Counted from the stretch's first letter, positions 45,482 to 55,733 are shown. The stretch is DNA of 64,000 bases from Neoarius graeffei (GCF_027579695.1 NC_083577.1:31361198-31425197); one strand, 5' to 3'. Notes: generated from the sequence alone by a model not told the origin. A program made the numbers and translations.

Positions 45482-45652
45482 GTCTTCTGGTGCGGGAGAG
45501 AGCCCCCTTCCTCTGCCCTGTCTCTCCTTATATAGGGCGTGGTTGCTGGGAAGGCACACAAACACAGGTTAATTCACATCAGGTGTAGTGATTCTGCCAC
45601 TTACCTTCCCTGACTCCGCCCTCCGACACTTGACCACGCCCCCACTGCCACA
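45331..45652 (-). repeat. 5' LTR of Gmr1-like copy 3
   Basis: 322 bp, on the element strand TGTGGCAGTGGGGGCGTGG to GACTTCTACA. TATATAA (inverse at 45528-45534) and a polyadenylation signal AATAAA (inverse at 45398-45403) are visible, plus an (AC)n tract at about 45449-45480. It lacks about 15 bases (GTCACAGACTGATGC region) present in the 3' LTR. Confidence 0.92.
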
Positions 45653-45794
45653 GTCATCTATGTTCTATTCTGAATAAAATATAGAATTTTGAAACTTCCA
45701 CATCATTGCATTCCGTTGTTATTTACAATTTGTACTTTGTCCCAACTTTTTTGGAATCGGGGTTGTACACCATGCCAATTCCTCTTCAGACATA

Positions 45795-45872
45795 CAGTAC
45801 CAGTCAAAAGTTTGGATACACTTACCCATTCATAGTAATGAGTATGTGTATCCAAATCTTTGATTGTTACTG
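45795..45872. mobile_element. Small fold-back MITE with TA flanks
   Basis: 78 bp near-palindrome: CAGTACCAGTCAAAAGTTTG at one end pairs with CAATCAAAGATTTGGATACA read from the other. TA lies on both sides (45793-45794, 45873-45874). The CAGTACCAGTCAAAAGTTTG end is common in fish Tc1-related MITEs. Confidence 0.7.
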
Positions 45873-45874
45873 TA

Positions 45875-46252
45875 TATATAGTGAAGCAGGCCATAACTTC
45901 ATTTTTATCCTTATCAAAACATTGCGTGTATCCAGTAGATGGTGGTGGAGTTATCCTGAAAGAGACTATGGCAAGATGATCGGCAGAGTTAGTGGATGAG
46001 GCAGAAACCGTTTTCCAATTTAAAAAAGTGTTCTTTTTTATTATATCTTTTTCTATTTTTTTAAAAGGTGCAAATACATACAGTGCAATAATGAAAAACG
46101 TCAGAAAATGGCAAAACAAAACTGTACAAAACACAAAATAAATAGGCATAAAGTTGCCAGGCTAAAGGACCCTGCACAAACTTCCCACCACTTTACAAAC
46201 AACAGTACCTCCTTGTTCAGTCAGAACACACAGACTGAGGCCATGGGGCCTA
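45875..46252. other. No recognisable gene
   Basis: AT-rich sequence with T and A runs; nothing identifiable on either strand. Confidence 0.5.
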
Positions 46253-46254
46253 AT

Positions 46255-47332
46255 TGCTAGGTTTCAGTCACGTGACTTTTCTTAGCAGTTTTACCGGGAG
46301 TGAAATAGTTAGTGGTCTAAATGGCTGCCGTAGTGCAAATAACTAGCAATAACTTATCAGAGTATGCTTGTAATCTAGAAGCCAATGCTCACTTTAGATA
46401 CATTCAGAAGATTGCTATGTGCAATGGAATAGACCCCTACAGTCTGGGAAAGAAAGATTTGTCATATGAGCTCAAAAACTACCCTTCAGTCAAGTTCCCT
46501 GACATCTCAAACTATTTGGTGTTGCAGACATCCTTCTACACCGCAAAACAGATGAAAGTGTGGAAGAGTATGGAGGCTTACAACTTTTTTGTATGTGGCT
46601 GGGTAAAGGACCTCAGTATCAAGTCGCTGCTAAATGAATCCTGTATTGTTTTTGCCCATGTAAGTATATTTTTTCCAGCTTTTTGTTCGCATCTTTACAA
46701 TGAAGCGCTGCAAGTTGAAGTGTAAACAAACAACAGCTCGCTTGATTCTCACTTGTGTTCACGCTTATCTCTCAGGTAAATCATTCACAAAGCTCAGAGA
46801 AGTGATCACGACACATTGTAACTGTATGCCTGGGTAAGAATTTTGTTGCGACCTTCAAGCATATGGACTTTGTGAGGAGTGAGGAGTAAACAAAGAAACA
46901 GCAAGTGCTTCATGATTGAAAAAGTACCATAAAATAACACAGCAAGAAAAGTATTTGGAAAACGCTAATGACATATCTGAGAGGGATATACAAAACTTTC
47001 ATGAAGTGATCACTGCAAACTCGAGCATGCTTCAACTCAGCTCCCTTCAATTTCAGTGAGAGGTTCAAAAGCCACCTTTCTCAATGTCTTTTTGTGAAAT
47101 CCTGTGTTCGTTCACCCTTTTTTATTAGTTCATGGGGAACCCTGAAGAAACTTTTAGCAGTTTCACAGTTTGATCAATTGAAACAACCTAAAACAATGTA
47201 AGTGTAAGTCATTTTTCACGCGAGCAATGCACCTTCCTCATACAAACGCTTTGTCAACTGAGCTTTGGTAGACCACCAGCTAAAGTTTTGAATAACTAAT
47301 GAGGCGGCTGTGACGTCATGTGAAACCCAGCA
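46255..47332 (+). mobile_element. ISL2EU-like DNA transposon (non-autonomous or decayed)
   Basis: Ends TGCTAGGTTTCAG and the inverse of TGCTGGGTTTCA, flanked by AT on both sides (46253-46254, 47333-47334). Inside the left end is GTCACGTGAC, and inside the right GTCATGTG/TGACGTCA. A 2 bp AT duplication and the encoded N-terminus fit ISL2EU elements, which carry a THAP transposase and a YqaJ-type nuclease. Only the beginning of one gene is present; the superfamily call is inference. Confidence 0.6.
46321..46805 (+). pseudogene. SWIM/YqaJ-type transposon protein, exons 1 and 2 (truncated)
   Basis: ATG at 46321 starts MAAVVQITSNNLSEYACNL. The exon includes DPYSLGKKDLSYELKNYPSVKFPDISNYLVLQ and AYNFFVCGWVKDLSIKSLL and ends at 46659 after VFAH, at a donor GTAAGTAT. 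A polypyrimidine-CAG acceptor (CTTATCTCTCAG) at 46764-46775 starts exon 2 in phase 0 with VNHSQSSEK, then TGA at 46803-46805. In fish homologues I recall, a SWIM zinc finger and YqaJ nuclease follow; they are missing here. The splice sites look intact, so decay is mainly by truncation. Confidence 0.65.
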
Positions 47333-47334
47333 AT

Positions 47335-47668
47335 ACAACATAAAACTAGTTGTAGCCCCTCCCACTGGCTTACGCCATTCAATAAAATAATCATTTAACT
47401 TAATGTGAACAAAATCCTTACAAAATAATGAATCAAATAAGAAGACATAAAATAAATAAACAAGCAAAACCATTCCCATTCACCCAAAATAGTTCTGTAC
47501 AATTAGAAACCCCACTCTGGCAATAACTATACTGTAAAAACACCCCTTCAAAAATGGACCATTCCCTCAGCTCTCCACCAAACACCCCTATTTACAGTGA
47601 ATTACCATTCACTGTAAATTACTATTCACTGGTCCTTCAGTTTCCCCATGGAACCAGGAAGTGGATGC
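47335..47668. other. No recognisable gene
   Basis: AT-rich sequence between two transposons. Confidence 0.5.
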
Positions 47669-48121
47669 TTAAAGGGATAGTTTGGGATTTTTGACATGAA
47701 TCTGTATGGCATCCCCATCAATAGTGTCGTGCAAACACACTGACTTACCCCTGACAGCATCCTGTGAGTCCAGTTCTTGTCCAGGTTTGGTCCAGACGAA
47801 AGTAGTCCGGCAAGTTTGTTGGGGTCACAAAAGTAAAACGTTTTTCGTCTCAAAACAGTATGTGTTCAAAAGAGTGATATATTTGCATCACAAAACCGTT
47901 GCCAAATAAAAAGTCAGACCTCGAAATCGCTTGGCACTATTTTCTCTCCCTCGGTATCACTGCGCGCTGTCATGTTGACATCTGCGCAGGAATCAACACC
48001 TTTCCCATTGTTTGGCAGTGATTAGGAGTTCAGATCAGCGGCACTAACAAGCTAATTTGAGAGCAAGAACAGTGACAAATTTATCACCTTCTATAACCTA
48101 TGCAATAATATATTTGTGAAA

Positions 48122-48195
48122 ATGGTGCGCACTTGCGACTATCCAGGCTGTAGCAACAAAAATGTGGCTGAATCTCCGCACACATTTCACCGTTG
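48122..48195 (+). pseudogene. THAP-like exon start inside the Kolobok-like element
   Basis: ATG at 48122 gives MVRTCDYPGCSNKNVAESPH then TFHR, the C-x4-C and FHR landmarks of a THAP finger. It breaks off after about 25 codons. Too short to function; it indicates the autonomous parent family. Confidence 0.6.
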
Positions 48196-48238
48196 TAGTC
48201 AGACATGTTGTCGCTAACTTTGCTAGCAGTAAACAATG

Positions 48239-48362
48239 TAGTGATCTGTCGGTCGCGAACGATCTGATTCAAAGAGCCGGCTCTTTGAAGTGAACAACGG
48301 GAGCCGGCTCTTCGGTGGGAGCCGAGTTGGGGAACCGAATCATTTTTTTGTCCTTAGGTGCC

Positions 48363-48409
<47 letters not shown>

Positions 48410-49186
48410 GAGAGAGAGACAGAGTTCAGCTCAGCTGAAGGATGATTGTCTATTTGACAACCATGATCATTGTTTTGTTGCCGTGAATTCCTAAAGCTCA
48501 TGATATAAATTGTCGCTCATAAATTGATAGGTTCGGTCGGCAACCACCTTGGCATGGCCAGATTAATCTGCGGTATACAACGAGACAGCAGTCATTATAA
48601 CAGGAGCATATTTGCTGTTCCAGCGGCTTCTCATTACTGGTGGAGCAGAGTGCGGCACTTTTTTCTCTTTTTACATGCGCTCAAGGTGCCACATATTTTG
48701 TTGCACATTGTTCTGTGTTTGTTAAAATAATTTCCAACTTTGCTTCATAGTTTCTTAGGCCTGATTTATACTCCATAATTTATTTTGTGGCATTTTGTTC
48801 AAGGTCGAGTGTGAAATAAAGCCATAAAGGATAAACAGTTGATGTCTTCTGTGTATTTTATATTGGTAATATAACACAGTTTTGCATTATGTTTGTGAGA
48901 AAATAATTTATTAATTGGTAAGTAAGTTTTATTTCTATAGCTAGAACATTGTTACACTGCTATACTTTACAAAGCTTTACAATGGCTACAAAAACTAAAA
49001 AATAAAATAGAAAACATCCTATTGATAAAATATAAATAATAATGTAATTAATTAACTAGTTAATTGCAGCAATTAAATCAAAAATAAAATCTCAGGAGCC
49101 GTTTGGGAGCCGAAAGAGACGGCTCCTTATAGTAAGAAGAGCCAAAAGAGCCGGCTCCCAAAAAAGAGCCAAAATTCCCATCACTA
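48239..49186. mobile_element. hAT MITE inside the Kolobok-like element
   Basis: 948 bp, from TAGTGATCTG to CCCATCACTA, matching the hAT end consensus. A perfect 8 bp duplication AAACAATG flanks it (48231-48238, 49187-49194). Both ends carry the palindromic motif AGAGCCGGCTCT. A (GA)n tract lies at about 48367-48421. No transposase is seen. Confidence 0.9.
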
Positions 49187-49524
49187 AAACAATGAATGAA
49201 ACAGCCGTGGCTGTCACCTGGCGGCAGCGCGCAGTGATAAGAAGGGAGAGAAAATAGTGCCAAGCGATTTCGAGGTCTGACTTTTTATTTGGCAACAGTT
49301 TTGTGATGCAAATATATCAATCTTTTGAACACATACTGTTTTGAGATGAAAAAGTTTTACTTTCATGACCCCAACAAACTTGCCGGACTACTTTCATCTG
49401 GACCAAAACTGGACAAGAACTGGACTCACAGGATGCTGTCAGGGGTAAGTCAGTGTGTTTGCACGACACTATTGATGGGGATGCCATACAGATTCATGTC
49501 AAAAATCCCGAACTATCCTTTTAA

Positions 49525-50264
49525 ATGAATGTGATGAACTGTTTACAGTGTGGTTATTACCAAACAAATAAATAAGAAAGTTTTTAACAGCCAGTATGCA
49601 TCATTGCATTTGTGGAAACCAGACAGAGTTAATATAGATGAGTGATGAATATATTTTAACGGAATACTATGAATGAGGAATCACAAACAAACTATTGGTT
49701 AAAATGCCGGGAGGTATTTCCCTGCATTCCTACACAACACAGTTGTTAGAATGGTAATAAAGTGATGGCAATTAGTGATAAATGACAAAATGACCAGTAA
49801 TATGAAACAATGCAAACAGTAGTGGAAAATGTAATGTGGAGAATACCAGTGACACTAGCAGCAAGTCAGCTTAGATGTTAAAGTGCTGGCAGATGATTGA
49901 CTGCGCGCTAGGTGTGCAGCTCGTAAGGGTCAGGGTTCACTCCATGACAGAGACCACATACATTGTTTTATATGCACAAGACAGAATGTGATATTTTGTG
50001 AAGAGGATATTGCATACAAAGCAGACATGTAGCAAAATGCTGAATTGCCCAAATCCCTTGACAGTTTGCAAAGAGCATAATAAATCATCAGTCTGCTTTG
50101 TGTGTATGAGATAAAAGAAGACATTTGAATATTCCTCCAGTATTTAGCCTTGAAACTTAACAGTCGCAATGCAGATGTACTAGCTTTCTTCTACCTGATA
50201 CAAAAGGCTTTTTGTAAAAAAAAAAAACTTAAAAAAATAAAGAAATGAAAAGAAAAAAGGGAAA
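49525..50264. other. No recognisable gene
   Basis: AT-rich sequence with A runs near 50218-50240, directly before Gmr1-like copy 5. Confidence 0.5.
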
Positions 50265-50269
50265 TATGT

Positions 50270-50414
50270 TGTGGCAGTGGGGATGTGGTAGATCATCAGC
50301 TGTGAATGGCAAGGAGTCAGGTTGAACCAGCAGGTAACATGTGAAGAGTTACACCTGGGTCTAATTCCTGGCTGTCCATTAATGTATGTCTCTGTGTGCC
50401 TTTCAGACAGACAG

Positions 50415-50450
<36 letters not shown>

Positions 50451-50618
50451 AAGAAAGAAAGAAAGAAAGAGCTGAACCATGCAGAGCTGTGTGTTTGTGT
50501 GTGTGTACACATAAATGTGTAGTCACTGAAAAGTGAATGCAAAGGAAGCAATAAAACACACCTGGTATTGAAGCCTGCATCCCAGTTCCTCTTTAGCCCA
50601 ATGCAGAAAGTTGTTACA
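50270..50618 (+). repeat. 5' LTR of Gmr1-like copy 5
   Basis: 349 bp, TGTGGCAGTGGGGATG to GTTGTTACA. Holds a (GA)n/(GAAA)n tract at about 50415-50470 and GCAATAAAACACACC near 50547, the likely polyadenylation signal. The primer-binding site TGGTGCCAAAACACGGGA begins at 50620. Confidence 0.9.
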
Positions 50619-50655
50619 CTGGTGCCAAAACACGGGACTGAGGAACAATACCGGC

Positions 50656-51862
50656 ATGGAGTCCAAACCAGCCAGAGAACTCCTCCAGACCCTTCTCAGC
50701 AACCTCCAAAGAAAGCAACAAATCCTCATTAAGCTGTCCGTGGATCAGGGGCAGAGCTTCCAGGCCCTGCTCGAGGCCCAGGCTGAGGACTGGCAGGTGA
50801 TCCAAAGCCTGGTCCAGTCAGCAGGTACTCTGGCAGTCTTTCCTGTGCCCAACTTCCCTGTCCAGCTGGTCTAGATGGGGCTGCAGCATGATACAGAAGC
50901 ATTTGTGGAGCTGTCTGAGTTTGTCACAGAGGCATGCTCTTGGCCACCCTCATACTGGGTGACCCGCTGATTGCTGCTCTTGTCAGGAGAGGCCCAGCTC
51001 ACAGCTCAGCAGCTCCCTGTTGCCAGCATGCAGGACTACCTGAACCTGAAGCGGGCTATACTGCAGGAGGTTGGCCATGCATCAGAGGAGCATCACCAGC
51101 ACTTCTACGTGCTGACATACAGCGAAACCGGCTGCCCATTTCCCTTCACCCAGTTGCTCCAAAATGCCTGCCAATGGTGGTTGCTGAGTGGTGAGTGTGA
51201 CACCAAGGACATCGTAGATGAAGTGGTATTGGAGCAGTTCATCTTGCAACTGCCAAGCAAGACATCGGCGTGGGTCCAGTGTCACTGTGTGGCATTGCTG
51301 GAGGAGGCGGTCTGGCTGGCAGAGGCCCTTCTGCAACTTTTCTCCCTCTCGCTTCCCTGTTCTTTCCCCTGCTCTCTCCCCCTCCCTCTCCTCTCCCTCT
51401 CCTACTCCAGCCCTGAGGTGACAGGGGCCAATTCCCCTGAAACCCGCTCCCCAAACTCTGGTCTTCCCTTGTGTCTCCTCACTCCCTTCTCCTTTAGTGT
51501 CTGTGCTGCCATTAACCCCCTTTCTCTCTTCACAGGTGGACTCATCCATGCCCACCAAAACTGGGAGCAAGTCCAGGCAGGTCTATCAGTGTGGCAGGAA
51601 AGCTGGGATTTCCTGGAATCGGCAATTCCACAAAGAGGTGGGGATTCTGATTCACATTCCTGATGTGCCATGGGCTTTCTCTGATCATGAAGAAATGTAT
51701 CACATCTCAATGAGTATTCAAAGGGGTACACATCAGGCTTTGGTGGATTCTGGTTGTAATCAAGCCTCCATGCATCAAAGCCTGATTCAATATGGGGCAC
51801 TGGAAAATGCACGGTGGATGAAGGTGAGGTGTGTACACGGGATGTCCACAAATATCCACTAA
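50656..51862 (+). pseudogene. Gmr1-like copy 5 gag and protease
   Basis: ATG at 50656 starts MESKPARELLQTLLSNLQRK. Gag continues in other frames with LLSGEAQLTAQQLPVASMQDYLN, SEEHHQHFYVLTYSETG, FTQLLQNACQWWL and LAEALLQLF, then a long Ser/Pro/Leu-rich linker. The zinc knuckle is degraded. The protease frame (51497-51862) keeps HQALVDSGCNQASMHQSLIQ with the catalytic DSG. Several frameshifts. Confidence 0.8.
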
Positions 51863-52139
51863 TGTCTGTCACTATTCATTGTCGGGGTGAAAAGCATAGT
51901 GTGGAGGCAGTGGTTAGCCTGAGTCTCAACCATCCACTTATCCTGGGGACAGATTAATGGAGGTTGAGAACAACATTAAACACAATTAGTAGTGGATGGG
52001 TTCTGCAGTAGTACATCACAAGGGAATCCCATACCAACATTAGGTGGTCTCAGGGCTGTCTGCGTCAGCTCTGCATCATGCAGAGCTGATGCAGCCCCTC
52101 TTCTCTCTCTGGGAAATCCCTCAGGTGATTTCCCGCTGG

Positions 52140-52629
52140 AACAGACACTGGATGAAACTCTGAGACATGCTTATGACTAAGTGAAAGTAATTGATGTTCA
52201 AAACCTCCAGCCTAATGGTGTGCTTTCCTTTCTATAGTTTTGTATTATTGAGGGTAGGCTATATAGAGTGATGTAGGACACTCAGACTAAAGAAGAGATG
52301 ACACAGTTGTTGGTCCTGACGAGCCGTAGGGAACTTTTATTCCATGTGGCTCATCATAATACTATGGCTGGGCATCTATGTCAGGACAAAACACTAAATC
52401 ATCTCATGGCCCACTTCTATTGCCCAGGGATTCGTGCCAATGTCCACAGATGGTATGTGTCTTGTTGTAAATGCCAGATGGTAAATCCAGCAGCCAGGTC
52501 AAATGCGCCATTGCGCTCATTACCATTAATTGAGATCCCTTTTGAAAGAATTGGCATGGATCTCGTTGGGCCATTAGATCAGTCTGCATGTGGGTATTGC
52601 TTTGTGTTAGTCATAGTGGTTTTGTCCTG
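52140..52629 (+). pseudogene. Gmr1-like copy 5 integrase N-terminal half
   Basis: Segment QTLDETLRHAYD leads into LVLTSRRELLFHVAHHNTMAGHLCQDKTLNHLMAHFYCPGIRANV (His pair), then CCKCQMVNPAA (Cys pair), and the first core strand IEIPFERIGMDLVGPLDQSA with the first catalytic Asp. It ends at the inverted duplication near 52622; the rest of the core is lost. Confidence 0.8.
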
Positions 52630-52811
52630 ATCTAGATGCCCAGCCATAGTATTATGATAAGCTGCATGGAATAAAAGTCCTGCATCACTCCATATAGCCT
52701 ATCCTTAATAATATAAAAATACAAAAAGGAAAGCCCACCATTAGGCTGGAGGTTTTGACCATCAATTACTTTCACTTGGTCAAAAGCGTGCATCAGAGTT
52801 TCATTTTGTGA
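52622..52811 (-). repeat. Inverted partial copy of 52155-52390
   Basis: Read on the minus strand this gives GAAACTCTGATGCACGCTTT, GACCAAGTGAAAGTAATTGA, CTCCAGCCTAATGG, GGATAGGCTATATGGAGTGA and ATACTATGGCTGGGCATCTA, in the same order as the plus-strand sequence at 52155-52390, with an internal deletion of about 50 bases. Together the two arms can fold back around a spacer of about 230 bp. Confidence 0.85.
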
Positions 52812-53219
52812 TTAAATTACTGTGTCTTTTTCTGCTGCTTGTACGTACCTGTCGAATAATCTGCTTATCTGCTGCTTGTTAGGTGCATGCTACTCCTTGT
52901 TTACCTTATGTTTACACCTGGTTTGCTACTAAACGGGATTCACGCATTAGTTTTGATTATACGAGCAATCAGCTGTTTTTCATTTGCTAATTAGTTGGAC
53001 TTTTAGCGTGGTTTCAAGCAACACTCCTTCCCAAAATCTCTCCCCCTCTCCTACATCTCCTACAACCTGTTCATCATGTGTCTTGACTCCATTCCTATTC
53101 GTTCTCTCACTCACAAGAGGCACTTCTGTCATCATTTCCCCCACGAGGACATTGCCTCTCCAACCTCATCTACCCTTCAGCTACCTCCACTGACACTTTC
53201 TGGACACTGCTGGATGATG

Positions 53220-53754
53220 GAACTACCAGTCTGCCACACAGAAGGCTGATTTCATCTCTGCCCATGCCTCCCTTCTGTCCCTCCACATCCTTGCATTGAC
53301 AGAGACCTGGATTTCACCTGACAACACCACAACACCTTCAACCCTCCCCATCTCCTTCAATCACACCCCTCACCTGTCTGGTCTTCGTCATGGTGGTAGC
53401 ACTGGTTTGCTAAATTCTCATTTGTGGAAGTTCTCACCTCTTCCACTCTCCCACCTCTCCATCTCCTCCTTTGAATTTCATTCTGTTTCAATCTCTTCTC
53501 CTGTTAGCCTTTTTGTCATTGTTGTTTATCACCCTCCTGGCCCTGTGGGATGTTTCTTTGATGAACTGGACATCCTACTCAGCTCCTTCCCAGAAGATGG
53601 CACCCCACTGATGCGCCTAGGAGACTTCAACCGCCACCTAGAAGCCTCCCACTCTGCTGCCTTCCTTCCCCTACTCCACTCCTTTGATCTCTCCCTGCTG
53701 AACTCACCTCCAACCCATAAAGCTGGCAACCTTCTCGACCTGGTCTTCCTCTGA
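53220..53754 (+). pseudogene. L2-like LINE AP endonuclease
   Basis: Motifs LTETWISPDNTTTP, RHGGSTGLLNSHLWK, LSHLSISSFEFHSV, VIVVYHPPGPVGCFFDELDILLSSFPEDGTP, RLGDFNRHLE (the GDFN catalytic motif) and HKAGNLLDLVFL, then a TGA at about 53752. Downstream pieces such as TLHLSDHHFISF (the SDHH catalytic end) are in another frame near 53785. Substantially complete but out of frame. Confidence 0.8.
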
Positions 53755-54208
53755 CACTGCTCTGCCTCAGATCCCACTGTTACCACTCTCCATCTGTCTG
53801 ACCACCACTTCATTTCATTCTCCCTTCTTCTTCCTCTCCACCCATCATCCCCGCTCCTACCCCCCACTGTTATAGTCTGTCCTAATCTCTGCTCTCTCTC
53901 TTCCAACTCTTGCCTCCTCTGTCACTGCCTCCCTCCCCCTGCTTGAATCCTTTGCCAGTCTGTCCACTGAATCTGCTGCATCCTCCCTGCTCTCCTCTCT
54001 CTCCTAATCACTGGACACATTATCTCCTCTTGTCTCCAGGCCAGCAAGATCTTCCCCTCCTAGTCCCTGGATGTCCAAAATGCTTTGATCCTACAGAATC
54101 TGTCTTCATGCAGCAGAGAGGAAGTGGAGAAAATCCAGGGCCCCTGCTAACCTTTCCTGCTACCAGTCCCTCCCTGCTAAGTTCTCAGCCTCACTCAAAT
54201 CAGCCAAG

Positions 54209-55733
54209 ATGAAGTTTTATCACTTCAAAATTCACACCTCCATCTCCAGCCCTTGTCAACTGTTTTCTGTTTTTTCTTCTCTCCTCAAATCTCCACCACC
54301 TGCACCTCAGTCCTCCATCACTGCAGAGGACTTTGCAGTATTTTTTGAAGAGACCATAGCCATCCACAACTCCTTCACCACGCCTGCCTCACCCTTCCCC
54401 CCTTCCCCACCCTCCCTGTCTTTTCCCCCCTTGCTCTCTGCTTTTTCCCCTCATTCCATGTCTGATGTCTCCCAGCTCCTGCTCTCTCACCATCTGACCA
54501 CCTGTGCCCTTGATCCTATCTCCTCATCTCTCCTCCAGACCATCATTCCTGACATCCTCCCATTTATCACCTCCCTCATCAACTCCTCCTTATCCTCTGG
54601 ATACTTTCCTTCCAGTTTCAAACAGGCCCACATCACCACTTTGCTGAAAAAAAACACCTTAGACCCCTCTGTCATCCAGAACTACTGTAGCGCCCTGTTT
54701 CTCTCCTCTCCTTCTTGTCAAAGACACTTGAACATGCTATTGCTAACCAACTCTCCTCTTTTCTTTCACAGAACAACCTCCTGGATTCTCACGAGTCTGG
54801 CTTCCATGCTAGACGCAAACCGAGACTGCGCTTCTCTCAGTCAGTGAGGCACTTCATGCAGCATGGACTGACTCCCTCTCCTTGGTCCTGATTCTCCTTG
54901 ATCTTTCTACTCCATTTGACACTGTTTATCACTCCATCCTCCTGTCATCAATATCAGCTCTAGGGATCTGTGGGACAGCCCTAGGCTAGTTCAAGTCCTA
55001 CCTCTCTGGTCAGTCTTTCCAAGTTTACCTGGTCTGGTCCTGTATCAGCACCATGTCCACTTACCACCGGTGTTCCTTAAGGTTCAGTCCTTGGTCCACT
55101 TCTCTCCTCCCTGTACACCCAGTCTCTTGGCCCAATTATCTCTGCTCATCATCTGTCCTACCACTGCTATGCTGGTGACACCCAACTGTTTCTTTCTTTT
55201 CCTCCTTCTGACACACAGATCTCTGCTCACATCTCTGCTTGCCTGCATGATATACAGAGCTGGATGGACAACCATCACCTGAAGCTCAACCCAGGAAAGA
55301 TGGAAGTAATCTACATTCCTGCTCCATCCTCTCCACCTCTGGACATTGTCCTCTCCATGGGGGACATCTCTAGGTCTCCTTCACCCAGTGCAAAGAACCT
55401 AGGGGTCGTGTTTGACAACAAACTCTCCTCCTCAGTGAACATTACTTCAGTGACCCAAACGGTGTAGATTCCTCATCTACAACATCTGAAGGATCCGTCC
55501 TTTTCTTACCACCTCCTCTACTCAGCTCCTGGTCCAAACGCTGATCCTCTCCCACTTGGACTATTGCAACTCCCTCCTTGCTGGTCTTCCAGCTTCTGCC
55601 ATCAGACTCCTACAGCTCATCCAGAATGCTGTAGCTTGCCTGGTCTACAACCTCCCTCATTCTTCCCATGTCACCTCTCTGCTTGCTGAACTGCACTGGC
55701 TACCTATCGCAGCTCATATCAAATTTAAGACAT
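54209..55733 (+). pseudogene. L2-like LINE reverse transcriptase
   Basis: Thumb and palm motifs in shifting frames: SSITAEDFAVFFEETIAIHNSF, LLQTIIPDILPFITSLINSSLSSGYFP, SFKQAHITTLLKK, then LVLILLDLSTPFDTVYHSILLS (motif A), and near 55166 CYAGDTQLF, where the catalytic YADD has become YAGD. Later pieces are LKLNPGKMEVIYIP and NLGVVFDNKLS. The C-terminal part continues beyond the SINE at 56138. Confidence 0.8.

Larger units (their letters stand above)
40701..45652 (-). mobile_element. Gmr1-like retrotransposon, copy 3 (full length, IN before RT)
   Basis: 4952 bp minus-strand element inserted into Tc1 element C with perfect 5 bp duplication GTCAT (40696-40700, 45653-45657). It has two LTRs, primer-binding site, gag, and pol in the order protease, integrase, RT, RNase H, then a G-rich polypurine tract. 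Proteins are of Ty3/gypsy type, but integrase before RT is the copia order; this combination was described for Gmr1 of cod and relatives. Gag has one TGA, the gag-pol junction is shifted by a G-run indel, and pol has four stops, so it is inactive though structurally complete. Confidence 0.93.
39200..45765 (+). mobile_element. Tc1-like transposon C, split by Gmr1-like copy 3
   Basis: Left end CAACCCCGATTCAAAAAAAG at 39200 and inverse right end at 45765, both next to TA (39198-39199, 45766-45767). The inverted repeats extend about 55 bp (GTTGGGACAAAGTACAAATT and beyond). Without the retrotransposon at 40701-45652 and its duplication the element is about 1.6 kb. It carries a transposase gene on the plus strand. 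Confidence 0.92.
47673..49520 (+). mobile_element. Kolobok-like transposon with about 297 bp inverted repeats
   Basis: Bounded by TTAA (47669-47672, 49521-49524), with long inverted arms 47673-47969 and 49225-49520 (phrases such as GACATGAATCTGTATGGCAT and CACAGGATGCTGTCAGGGGT occur in both, inverted). TTAA duplication plus a THAP-type exon inside fit the Kolobok superfamily; PiggyBac also uses TTAA but has no THAP. A hAT MITE fills most of the interior. Without it the element is about 0.9 kb and non-autonomous. Confidence 0.75.

Noticed and set aside
49325..49528. Open frame of 67 codons (FYFHDPNKLAGLLSSGPKLD) with a matching one at 47626-47853 on the other strand
   Set aside because: Both lie in the inverted arms of the Kolobok-like element. 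The apparent protein conservation is just the inverted repeat read twice.
52984..53193. Small secreted-type protein suggested by hydrophobic Ser/Thr-rich codons
   Set aside because: It lies in the leader of the L2-like LINE with pyrimidine-rich composition, which gives Ser/Pro/Leu-rich open frames by chance.
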